DNA from: Atopsyche davidsoni
Taxonomy: Eukaryota; Arthropoda; Insecta; Trichoptera; Hydrobiosidae
Assembly: GCA_022113835.1 (NCBI GenBank)
Contig: JAILWY010000025.1
Location: 1,302,001 to 1,366,000, forward strand
Length of the DNA: 64,000 nt
Direction: 5' to 3'
Shown here: piece by piece, positions 1-11,274 of the stretch
Position numbering within the stretch: position 1 is the first letter of the stretch
How the letters are laid out: each line of letters opens with the position of its first letter
The notes under the pieces: model-generated
Seen by the model: only the letters and a program-made list of their open reading frames with translations
Databases searched by the model: none
Told to the model about the DNA's origin: nothing
Program-made: the position numbers and the translations under genes

Positions 1-431
1 CATATTAAAAAAAAAATTTTTTTTTCATTGTTTTATGGTGTACATCAAATTAAGTAAATTTTACAGAAAGTCTTTTTTTGATCGCACAAAATTTTCAAAT
101 AAAAAAAATACACAGATATATAAAGAAGTACATTTTTTTAAAAACATTTTTCGTTGTATAAACAAACAGCGTATCAAAAGCATTTTCAGGGTGAATTTGA
201 AACTTTTTTTCAAAATTTGATTTCAAATGTCTCCCGCTGAAAGTGTCAGCGCAAAATATTATTATACACTCTCATTTCCGGATTGTATGCGCATTCTTGC
301 GGGATCTTTACATAACATCGGGTGTATTTACGCCGCAAAACAAAAACACACATCGGAGGCGATGTATCGCGCCAAGACGCGAAAGCGTTTTTAAAATAAC
401 CCGCCGTCAGTCCATCCGCTCACGCAGGAGG

Positions 432-623
432 ATGGCCGGCAGTTCCGGTGCTCGAGCACCCAGAACCCCTGAAATAGAGCCTGAATCAAACGACCCGCTT
501 TTCAGGAAAATTGATAAGCGATTTTTTTTGGGCAGCGTGATTCAGCTCCGGCCACAGTGGACGCGTGGCGTCACGCGACGCGTTTCTAGAAATTTTACTA
601 CTCATTTATATTTAGACTTCTAG
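432..623 (+). other. Weak candidate coding segment, unknown
   Basis: An open frame starts at an ATG in a purine-rich context within a locally GC-rich patch (about 340-580) of otherwise AT-rich DNA. The predicted start is MAGSSGARAPRTPEIEPE, followed by a charged stretch. I recognise no family. The patch could instead be a promoter or 5' UTR island of a gene outside the window; the opposite strand also shows a splice-like AG...GTGAGC pair near 420-465. Nothing downstream can be joined to it with confidence. Confidence 0.15.
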
Positions 624-628
624 AAACG
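581..628. promoter_or_regulatory. Paired TTCTAGAA palindromes (heat-shock-element-like)
   Basis: Two copies of the palindrome TTCTAGAA lie 36 bp apart in inverted context (CGTTTCTAGAA and CTTCTAGAAACG). TTCnnGAA is the core of heat-shock factor sites. The position beside a GC-rich patch suggests a promoter, but this is only a motif match and no target gene is identified. Confidence 0.2.
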
Positions 629-791
629 TGAACTTTTAATATATACATATTTAATATTTTTTAAAAAATTCTTCAGTGATTTATTGGTGACCGGTTTCGC
701 CTACATATCGCATTGGCATTATCACACCACTTAAAATATTACAATGGATTTCCACTGAGTACTTTCTGTGAAAAATATTGATCATTTATAC

Positions 792-1217
792 CATAGGTTC
801 CCAAAGTGGTCAATATCGACCCCCAGGGGTCGATGACAGCGAAAAATTAAATTGGAGGTCCACGAACTGTAAATGGGGGTCTACGATAAAATAAACAGAT
901 TGGAAAACACTGGGCGAGGAGATTTAAAGTTAAATCCGACTCTTTTGAAGTCAAATATTGAAAATTTGCTATCAAAGCATCAGACCCATCCCTCCCATTA
1001 AAAGTATTGATTTTTTTAGTAAATGTTACTATATTTGCATTAAGTGTGTTTTTATTTGTTAAAGTTTACAATAAAAACCTCGATATAACGGACTTCGGAT
1101 ACAACGGACAAAAAATCCGGTTAAATGTAAAAATTCAATATTAGCATGTCAGGGGGTCTACAAAAAACAGGAAAACTCGACAAGGGGTCGACGGGACAAA
1201 AACTTTGGGAACCTCAG
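792..1217. mobile_element. hAT-type non-autonomous element (MITE) with 8-bp TSD
   Basis: The ends are inverted repeats (CATAGGTTCCCAAAGT at the left; the right end reads CTGAGGTTCCCAAAGT on the other strand). The element is flanked on both sides by the direct repeat ATTTATAC (784-791 and 1218-1225). An 8-bp target duplication and terminal repeats of this kind are typical of hAT transposons. At 426 bp there is no room for a transposase and no long ORF, so it must be mobilised in trans. The interior contains 'cgatataacggac', a motif seen in pogo/Tigger-type ends, possibly a nested fragment. Confidence 0.8.
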
Positions 1218-1225
1218 ATTTATAC

Positions 1226-4200
1226 AAATTTAGTGTCGATAAAGCACCGTACAATAATATATATAAAAATGCGGATTTTTTAAAAATAAAAAATCTTAAG
1301 CACCTGGCATTTTTCAGAATCTTTGAAGGCAGTCTGAAATATTTTTATCTAGACGATCATGCGACGCGTTTCTCGTTTAATTTATTACAAGCCGACACAC
1401 TCGCTTGCAATAAAATATGAGAAGCGAATGCTTTCCGCTCTGGTGGGATCGTGTAACTTACCGAGAAAAAGCTCTCTGAATCGAAAGCTCCGTTCTAAAT
1501 CCAACGAGACATGTCTAGAAGCTTTTTTCAAAGCACCGGCGTAACATCTTGGATGTTGACTCTAAAAAAACAAACGTTCAATAACTTTCTAGACCTTTGT
1601 GTATGCGTTAAGAATACATTACCATTTTCGTAAATTAGTCGAACGTAATAATTGATTGTAATTGAGTTAATCATATATAGTAATTTAATATAGATAAATA
1701 TGTAAAAATTAGTTTAATATAGTAATTGATTGGCATCAAATGTTGGGGAATTGGAGCAAGAGCAACATTACGATGTCTGTCTTCTCGAACTAGGCCGCAC
1801 AGTGTATAATTTAGAGTAGTTTTATGTACATTTTACGAGCCAGTTTTCACGTTTTGTTTATGTAAATTGTATACATAATAATAAAGCGTAAAATTTTGTA
1901 AACATTTATGTAGAGATATCAAAAAAATCGTTGAATTTACAAATATAATGTGTTTATCTCAAATAAATTTAGGTTTTTGGTATGATGGACGTTTCACTAG
2001 CACTATCTATATTTTTTTCTAGTTTTCACTTCTATTATATTTTGATATTCACAAAAATACGTTTTTATGTAATAAAAACAACACTTGACTCGATTTTTCG
2101 GAAAACTATATATAATTATGATTGTATTTCAAATAAAAAACGGAGTCAGTGTTTGAGGAATTGCGCAAGAGTCACACTTTCCAGGAGTTGTAAATATATT
2201 TACGATTTATTGATGACTTGATGTTCTCGCGTTTGTTCAATTTAAATAAACAAAAAAAAGCTCTCAGTCCTGAAAAAAAGACCTTTTTGTTTGATTTTTG
2301 ACAGTGATTGAAAAATGTGCACCTGAAATATCTGAAACGTAAATTTAGGAGTATTATTCTTAGAGAATATTATGTGAATTTATTTCTGCACACACTGGCT
2401 TCGTTTTTGACATCAAACAAATTTAAATAGACAATTGGCCAAAAGATTATCACTTTTTTCTTTGTGCACTGTAGAAAGATGTGTTCTAAAAGTGCTTCAT
2501 AGAGGAGAACAGCTTTTGCTAATTTTTTTATAGTCTGTAGATCTTAATAGTAAAATTATGTATTAATATACATCATTAGGGTTACATACAAAGATCTGCG
2601 TATCGAATATAAAACTATGGAGTAATACCTGCGAAAACCATGAACAGACAAAAATATATTCAGGCACTTGAAGAAGAATATAAATATATACATTTATGAA
2701 ATTTTTTTCAGTTTTAAATAACCTATAAAAATTCAAAAATATTATAGGTTTTATAAGTATATTTTTGTTCAAGGTACTTTTTTTTATTTTTTTAACTTTA
2801 TTGATTACTTTCCTCTCTCCAGTCATAGTCATAGATACAGCATCGTTATCTGGTTCAGTAATTTAGGCCATCCCCTTACTGGTTCAATAAGGGGGTGGGT
2901 TACGATTCCGAAACTACCACGCAACCCCAATGCCTTCTGAATAACGAGACTGCCTTTTTTTACCATATATTCAACAAATAATCAATTTTTCAAGCCGTTC
3001 ACGTGAACATACATTTTTAAAAATAAATACAAATCAACTCAGCTGTTCATCAAAACTATGTCGCCGCAAATGTTAGATTAATTTAATAAAATATAATTTG
3101 CTTCGGTGACTTTCTAAACACGGTGTATACTAATACTGTGTTAAGTCAGAAGTTATTGGCATGTTAAGAGTACGTTAGATAGATTAAAAATCAATTCCGC
3201 CAATCCTTTAGAACAGTAAAAAAATAGTGTGCGTGTTCAATTAAATATATCGCTAATCAATACATTTTTTTTATTTCTACTAACAATATAAAACATCGTA
3301 ATTCACTTGAAGATAAAAGAAATTAAAAAAATATATATTTTAAAAAAAATCTAATTTTCTCTTGGTAAAATTTTTATAGTTAATCAATGTATTCACAAAA
3401 GAAATATTTCTGAAACAAATATGAATAATCAAATGGCTATGATATGACGATTTTTTTTTTTACTTTCGTAATAGCCCTCAAAGACATTTATTATCTCCCA
3501 TTCATTTGGTTTTTTAATTTTCTAATTATTAGTATTTTATTTAAGATTTTTATACTATGTATGGAAAAACGATTCACTTATTAGTTCAATTAATTATTTT
3601 ATTCGACTGTTTATAATCAGTAAATATTTTGATTGATTTTTTTAAGTTATCGATAGACATAAATTTAACCTAACCTAACCAGACAAATTGCTACATTTGT
3701 ACTATAATATAGTCAATAATATTTGCGAGCTATCAAATATTTATTCACTACCGCAATACGTTCGCATAGTGATAAGATTAAGCACTCTGCGCAAAAGTGC
3801 AGTGGCAGCTTTTTACACTTGTTAAGTATAAGTGTTTTCATCGTGAAATCGTAAGACATTTTTTTTCTGATAGTTGAGAGACCAACTTAGACCAACGCGG
3901 CTTAACAACCAAAAAATATTTTTCTGCGAATAACTACTACATAAAAATCGTTTTTACTTCAAAAGAAAAAAAATACACTAATGGATCATTACATTATTTT
4001 TATATTCATTTAAATTTTTAAAAGCGATATTTTTTCAAATCCATTAAATTTAAAAGCTCTTTTTTTAATAAGAAACTTCCTGTTGTTAAAAAATCAAAAC
4101 GTATTATAATACAATGTCACCTAAAAATAATTTAATAGAACAGCAACGCAGAAAAAATTACTTTGAAGATTTATGAATATATATAGAATTAATAAAGACG

Positions 4201-4696
4201 CACACTACCTAGAAATAATACACTATCTAGAAATTCATATTTAAAGCATGATGAGCTTCACCACATCAGTTTGGTATTCGCCTGACACGACATGAGTCGA
4301 CGTTTTTACTATAAAGTCAACGGTAAAAAATATATATATATATATAATATCCATTAAAAATATATACTCTTTGGTTTTAAATTGCTCGATTTGTTAAACA
4401 CTGTTGATCGCAGATCGGTAATATTTTTTATAAAAATCAGCCGAAGTATAATTTTTGCTTAAAAAAATCACAACAAAACACACACACACACACACGCACG
4501 TAAATTTTTCACAAAAAATCTCACACTACAGTAATATTGACATATTCACAACACGACTACGAAAATATCGACACACAACCTCTCTGCAACGACTCCGCGG
4601 AGGAGCAAGCCGGCGACCTCTATCTCTCGATCATTTCATGGTTTTTTAATATAAACGAGTGTATTTTGAGGTTATGTAAGGCATTTTAATTTTCAG
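1226..4696. other. AT-rich non-coding stretch, no gene seen
   Basis: Only short random frames are found on either strand. There are poly-A/T tracts and a short (TA)n run near 4331-4346. A GC-richer patch at about 4580-4630 lies just before the exon-like segment at 4697 and may belong to the same unknown transcript. Confidence 0.5.
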
Positions 4697-4750
4697 TCGC
4701 CGAGGGTCTGGAGTCAGCCGGCGTCGCTCTGTCGTGGAGCGAGACCCGCA
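4697..4750 (+). other. Exon-like GC-rich segment, unknown gene
   Basis: A 54-nt segment is bounded by a good acceptor (ttttcag) and a consensus donor (GTGAGT). It is far richer in G+C than its surroundings and is open in all three + frames, so the frame cannot be chosen. It could be a coding or 5' UTR exon of a gene whose other exons I cannot recognise. No family match is offered. Confidence 0.25.
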
Positions 4751-7626
4751 GTGAGTACGAACTTTCCCGAATTTCCCCGAAAGAAAGCCCCAACCCTCCG
4801 CGGCTCTTTGTTTGTTGTTACATCACACACTTGGAAAAACTATGCTTCCTCAATACCAAAAAGGTTAATAAACCAAACTTAAAACTGCTTACATGTGTTT
4901 TGTATTCATTCATACACCGTGCTTTGAAAATTGTGGTTATTACTTAGGAATATACCGAACGCTGCACAGTGCGAAAAATCACTTGAATTCACTGCTACTG
5001 TGTGTTTGCGTTTCAATCATTTAATAATTTCTTAATAAAAGTTCTATAAATATTAATCAAACACTATAAAATTTATTTACAACGTTACAAAAATACATAT
5101 CAACGATTCAGAAACCACACTTGCGATTTTTCGTACTGGAAACTATTGATTACACATTATAAAGAAAAAAATCTAGAGTGAGTATTTTTATGTCTCTCTA
5201 TATATAATAAATAACAAAACAAACCGTTGTATATTCTTAGATTTATTATCGCTCTTTTGCTATAGATATTAGTTTATTTGGATTCTTTGGTGTTTAGTTG
5301 CTTCAAGTATTCAGTACTCCTACGTTTCGGTCTCCGTGCTGGGGCCATATTCAAGGATTTCGCTATGCTTGCTTTATGCTTGCCCGACACCCATAAAATC
5401 CAAATAAACTCTCGACAACGTTTGCCAAAGCCTACATACACGCCTGTCCTTAGTTATAATTCTTTTTTTTACTAGGGTTTATAAAAGTAGACTGCATTTT
5501 TTTCCTCATTACGAGGCGCCAACCGCCATTTGCATGGCTCGGCTCCAAGCTGTGTTAAAAAAAACTAGCAAAATATTTAAAACACACAACAATTCGAGAA
5601 AAAATATGCGGTATGTGTGATAGAGTAAAATTGTATATTTTTGGTAAAAATATATATATGTAAAAAAATACTCAGTAATTATAATTTTTTTTTGTTTACA
5701 AAGCAGAAAATTTTTCACCCCTTTTATGGCTTATAGTTTATTTTATATACCTAAGACTATCATGGTCCTAAAGTATTCCCTGAAAAATATTCCGATTGCT
5801 AAGTACTAGAATCTGAGAATCCAAATACAATGAGTTGAATACAATTTTAAGTATTTTGTTTAACTTTTTTTTTTTTGTATCATCTATATATTATAAATCT
5901 GCTATAATATACACATAACATGGTGGAAAAGAGGAGGCGACCATTAACCTCCAGCCTCAAAACTCAATCGACAAGAAATTTTCTTCAAGAAAGATTCTTA
6001 AGAGGAAGGTTATTGTGCATCAAAATACATATAAGTTTTCAGAACAATTATTTTTGCTTAAAACTCTACTTACAGACTTGATGAAATGAAAATAACTGTA
6101 CATACCGTTTTTTTTTACAAATAAAAAACCTTAAATACATGTAAGATGAAATACTTGTAAATCTAATTATCCGATTGAATATGATGATACAAGTAAAATG
6201 AACACAAATATTAAGTTTTATTGAGGTATTTAATCGTAAAAACTATAATTTCGCAGTTGGTTGTTAAAAAGCATACGCAACACTATTTATCAACAGACAT
6301 CGGATTACACTCTAGGAATGGAGAGGCCTGAAAAGCGGAGATGTCCCTCTGATGGTTTATTTTAGGTCGCTGACGCCAGAGTCTCAGGTTGGATTTTGAG
6401 AAAGTCAGATATGCATTTTGTATTTTAGGATTCTGCCGGAATGGTCGCCATCTTGCTTGGCGTCCATCTTCTTTGTCCCGATCAAAGCAACTTTCACGCT
6501 TCGAAAACTACTGCTAATTGAGTTATTGTATTATTAAAAGTAGTTTCTAAAAAACTTACTGGAGTAAGTGATAGTATGAATAGCAAATTGTTAGGAGATT
6601 GCAAATGTTTTTATCGCTGAGCGCTTTCTCCTTTCAAGGGCTTCCTCAGATCTATTGGTTACTAGTATCGTTACTCATAATACAGCCTCAATGATTCGGT
6701 GTGAGTATAAATATATCGCATCACGATTATTATCAAATGTGTTATTTTTATTAAAATAGTTTTAGTGCTGTACCCACTCGTTTCGTCAATATTCCAGGTT
6801 GACATCTTCGAGCTAAGCAATACATATACCATTTACCTTGAGAAATATCTTCAGTGAGGTAATCATCGACCTCCTCTAAGAAGAGGCCTCCGAAGAAGAA
6901 GAATTATCTCCAATTTACATAGAACCCTTGATAAAAACCTATATGTTGATGAAATATGTATATTGCCAGTTAAGTTTATTGGGAAAAATATATTACGTTT
7001 GTAAAATATTTGTCAATAATTTTTCAAGTAATGTCAATGCACGCAATAAGTTGAACTTTCATTGTTCAGTAGAATTAAAAAAAATGTAATATGTATTTAA
7101 ATAAAAATTGAAAAAATAAAAAGATAGTGTAAAATATCGACATCAAACAATAAATAATACACCTCATTTTTTAACGTCGCGTTTGCGATACGATCTATTG
7201 AAATGTTTTGCAAGAATCAGTCTATGTTTTTTTAAGCTTTTTTACGAGGAATAAAAATTTGTTATTTTAGCATTAATATTTTTCTTTCGAAAATAAATCA
7301 CCGACAGACAAAAATATAACTGCTTTTCTTCTTCCCATTGTATTATTTTATCTTTGTTAAAATGGCTTAGAAATTGGTTTTTGTAAATAAAATAAAAACA
7401 TGAATATTATGGTTTTTAAAAGGTTTGCGTCATTACTTCTCATCCGAGCTACAAACCTAAAAAACTTTAAAGTTTTTAATAAAATGGACTTCGTAGTAAC
7501 ATTATTGAGCGCTAGATGTCGTTGCAATAAATAACAGAATGACATTCTGGGCCGGAGAAACGATCACAAGATTAAAGCATTGTTTATGTGTTTCCAACGC
7601 CTTATTTTGATAACGTCTTTTTGAAC
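4751..7626. other. AT-rich non-coding stretch, no gene seen
   Basis: No frame resembles a protein family. The right end is presumably the promoter and 5' UTR of the KCTD9-like gene that follows. No TATA box stands out from the AT-rich background. Confidence 0.45.
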
Positions 7627-8417
7627 ATGAAAAGAGTAACAATCTTCAAGAACGGCTGCGCGTCAGACGGGAAACTCATCGCACTGCCTGCAACTATCGA
7701 AGACTTGCTGGATGTTGCTAGTGACAAGTTAAACATGAAATCCGTCCGCGTCTTTGCGTCCACCGGCGGGGAAGTCGACGACATAAACCTAATCCGAGAC
7801 GATGATGTTTTGTATATTTCTAGGGGAGAAACTTTTTTCGGGGGATCTTCCGCCAGTGCGAGCAATTGGGTGTCCTTGAATGTTGGAGGAAAGCATTTCA
7901 CGACTTCGAAATCGAACATCACTGACAAGGAACCGCAGTGCATGCTGGCCAGAATGCTCGCCGAAGATGAGAACGGCTACCTCATGAACCCCAGCGCGAG
8001 AGACTATTCCGGAGCATTCCTCATTGACAGAAGTCCTGTGTACTTTGAACACATACTAAATTACCTGCGTAATGGTGAAATCAGCCTCAGCAGTGGCGAA
8101 GACTTCAAGGCTATATTGGAAGAAGCGAGGTTTTACGGTGAGCCCAAGACATTTAACTCAATTTCATTGACTAAATTTGAGTTGGCAAGTTGAAAAATTC
8201 GATATAGGCATGGCTCCATCAAAATGGAATTCTGGATTTAAATAAGTCTTATCTGATTCTTAATTACTCATTGCAAAATGATCTTAATAATAGTCTGATT
8301 GATTCTCTTTGATTTTAAGGTGTGGAATCACTGGTGACCCAACTGGAATGGCACTTGGGCAAAGATGAACCCACCGATCTCGGCAAAGTGATGGACAGAA
8401 TTCATTCCAATAGATAA
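7627..8417 (+). CDS. KCTD9-like BTB protein, short paralogue without pentapeptide repeats
   Basis: Two exons, 7627-8137 and 8320-8417, give 202 residues. The start is set at MKRVTIFKNG, the family N-terminus; an upstream in-frame ATG exists but adds unconserved residues. Residues 1-65 match the N-terminal ubiquitin/KHA-like domain of KCTD9, and residues about 82-180 form the BTB/T1 domain (LNVGGKHFTT, then LIDRSPVYFEHILNYLRNG). BTB domains of KCTD proteins oligomerise and recruit Cullin-3. The first intron falls at the same codon and phase as in the neighbouring full-length gene. Exon 2 reads only about 20 residues past the shared EWHLGK region and stops, so the whole pentapeptide-repeat half is absent. 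Its third positions are GC-richer than the sister gene's. It may be a BTB-only protein able to compete with KCTD9, or a decaying duplicate; the frame is clean, which favours function. Confidence 0.75.
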
Positions 8418-11274
8418 AATGTGTTTGCATTATTTTATCTCTTCAATAGATGCCATATCGAACCAATGCTGAAAAATAGTAACACAAAGTCAGCCCATAT
8501 TCTTTCATTTTTTTTTGTCAAGTTTGCAAGTTTATCGTCTCTTTTTGCACTTAATCTATGACCTAACACACCCCAAAGACAAAAAACCTTTTTAGGTCCT
8601 TATAAGGTTCACAGCAGTTATTTTATGACCCCACTCTACTTGATAATTCTATGCCATTTTGGCCGATGTAGCACAAGAAACTTTTGTAAGATAACTAGAT
8701 AAGGAAAGACTGGCAAAGTGGTTCTAACTCATACTGACTAATTAGAAAAGCAATAAGTGTGGCGTTACTACACAATTCTATAAGAATGAAAGACGCAAGT
8801 GATAAAGCAGATGCCTAAGTAATTTGAAACAATCACAGGCCATTTTGGTTGTGTCTGTGTACATTTCCTCATTTGTTTTCGTTGAATTAATTTTTTGGTT
8901 TTGTTAATATTTATAATAGCGGAAAGTGATTTAAAAAAGACTGATTACATATTTGCTTACTCCTTGTAAGATTTACGCTTATACAGTTTTTTTTAAAAAA
9001 CCATTCACTCTGGTGAAATTACAGTATTAACTTTAAGGATCGTTTCCTAATAAGATATATATTTCAATGTCAATTTTCTGATATACCAAAAATTACATTT
9101 TAAAATAACCACTGTAATTGCAGCAGAATAAATATTTGCTCTGTAAGATGAATAGTTTATAAGAATAAAAATGTGCTCCTAACTTGTTGGTAGGCTTGTT
9201 TAATTTTATGTTATCAAAAAAAAAATATTTCACCATATATTATATTTGTTACGCTAAAAAACTTTTTTATTTGTCATCTTACTTTTAAACCAAATATATG
9301 TATTACTTAGCTGATAATTTATTAGTAAGCACATTTTATAAAAAGATTTATGCTACTTTATATTTAATTATACATACAACTCACTGATGTCAATACAATA
9401 TTGAACGGACAGTGTTGTCTTAGTTCAGAAAATGTTAACAAACCAAAGTCAACGTAACTGTTTGGCATATCAAATGAAATATGAAATCAATTTTTGTTAA
9501 TTAATTACATATAAAATGTTTACAGCCATGTTCTGAAAAATTGATCAGCATTTACCTAGCTAATAAATATGTCACTTAGATTTCATAAAACTTACTTTAT
9601 CTCAAGTATTTTGTGAAAAGAGAGTGTTGTCAATTATAATTTTTAATTTGATATTTCAGATTAATGATGACTGAAATTATGAAGTATTTACTAGCTTGGT
9701 AATGGCTGTTAATCAGTCTTTTCGAACTCGGAGTTTGTATATTATACAAATAAATCATTAAAAAGTATTTGCATTTAATTATTAAAGTTAACTACAGTAC
9801 TGATTAAATTTATCCTCCTATGAGAAACATCTAATCGCCATTGAAAGACGTGGAGTTTAAACCTTCTTTTCAACTAAACATTACATTACCTACACAAATT
9901 ACATGAATCTTTTTAAGTAAATAACTGGTTTTATTATTTTGGAGTAAAATATTTTTTTTTGTTTACTAAATTATTTTTAAGCACCTCAAGCAGTAAAATG
10001 TGTCAATAAATATAATTTTCTATTTTTAATAAACTAATGCTTGCCTTTTTTATTTAATTAAATAAATACGTTTTGTGATTTCCAACATTTTTATTTTGAC
10101 TAGTTACGCCAACTTTCAAGTTGGCATTTTCAAGCACTGTTTGATTGTTTTCAATCTGTCTGTAAATACTAACATAACAAGTTGAGAAAACCAGTCACAT
10201 GAAACACCATAAAAATGTGAAAAATCACATGGAATATTTGATTTCTTTTAATATAAATATGTAATGGAATTCCAACAAATTCTTTTTGTCCTGGGTGGGG
10301 CTTGCAAGGCGTGGGTTAAGTGGTTGCGTACATTGATATCTCTGTAATAACAGGCATAAATATTTAAAAGATAGAACAAAACAAAATAAGAGGGAGTCAG
10401 TTTTTGGAGTTTATATAATGCAAGGAACAGAAGCTATCTTAGGTATAGTTTACAACACTCAATTATGTATTTCAAGTCTAGGGATGGATTACAATAATCA
10501 TCCCAACATTTTTTCACTTAGAAGTGTTGTAATAGAAGTAAAATATTGACTCAAGGATATACAATACTAAGGTACGATACTACTTGCATAAGAAACCTTT
10601 TGATAACAAGAAATTAAATTTCGTTGTAGTTTTACTATCGTTTCCTAGATGTCATTACGCTTTGTATGAAGAATGAAATGTCAAATATGTATACATAGTA
10701 AAATGTTGCCACATATACTTTTTAAACAAAGTCCAGCAGTTTTTGTAAAATAAATTACACATTTATCCCTACACAAACTCAATAATAAAAATAGAAAAAT
10801 CGGTATATTATACCACCTAAGCCACATGTTGTAAGCCCCACAATCTCCAAGCAGTATCAGAGGACAGCCACATTTCGTATTGTAAGCATAACCTTAAAAA
10901 TTTACATTTAAAAAAATGAATCTTTGAATAAAAAATATTTTTTTTAGCAGATTTTGTTCTGAAGTAAACAATAAAATTGTCAAACTAAAGCATAAATATT
11001 CCTTATTAACATTGGGAGATGGTTTGGGTGGTTTTGCTCTGCGGAGACGATCTTTTTAATATAAAACGGATATTAATAAAAAAATACTTATTGTATTAAA
11101 ATTGTCCTGTATATAAAATAATTGAGATTTAATGAAGATGGTAAAAATTACTGCTATTACTAATTTTGTGCTTAATTTTAGTACAAAAACAATAAAGTGG
11201 CAACATTAAATATTAATATTTTGACGTTTGTACGCCCCTCGGTCATCGTTTTGTGTTTCGTCCGTAGTTGTAAT
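8418..11274. other. Spacer between the two KCTD9-related genes
   Basis: AT-rich, without recognisable coding sequence. I looked for remnants of pentapeptide-repeat exons belonging to the short upstream copy and saw none. The presumed 3' UTR of the short gene follows its stop, and a small hairpin repeat sits near 10108. Confidence 0.5.
10098..10138. repeat. Small hairpin repeat, GCCAAC...GTTGGC
   Basis: GCCAAC (10108-10113) faces GTTGGC (10120-10125) across a 6-nt loop and is followed by 'attttca'. The same hairpin, with similar flanks, lies in the arms of the fold-back element at 14.1-14.4 kb, at 17.5 kb and at 55.56 kb, so this is probably a fragment of that family. Confidence 0.45.

Noticed and set aside
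7602..8052. - strand frames opposite the KCTD9-like exon 1 (also at 11178-11645)
   Set aside because: Both mirror the duplicated coding exon; similarity between the two antisense frames comes from the homologous sense exons.
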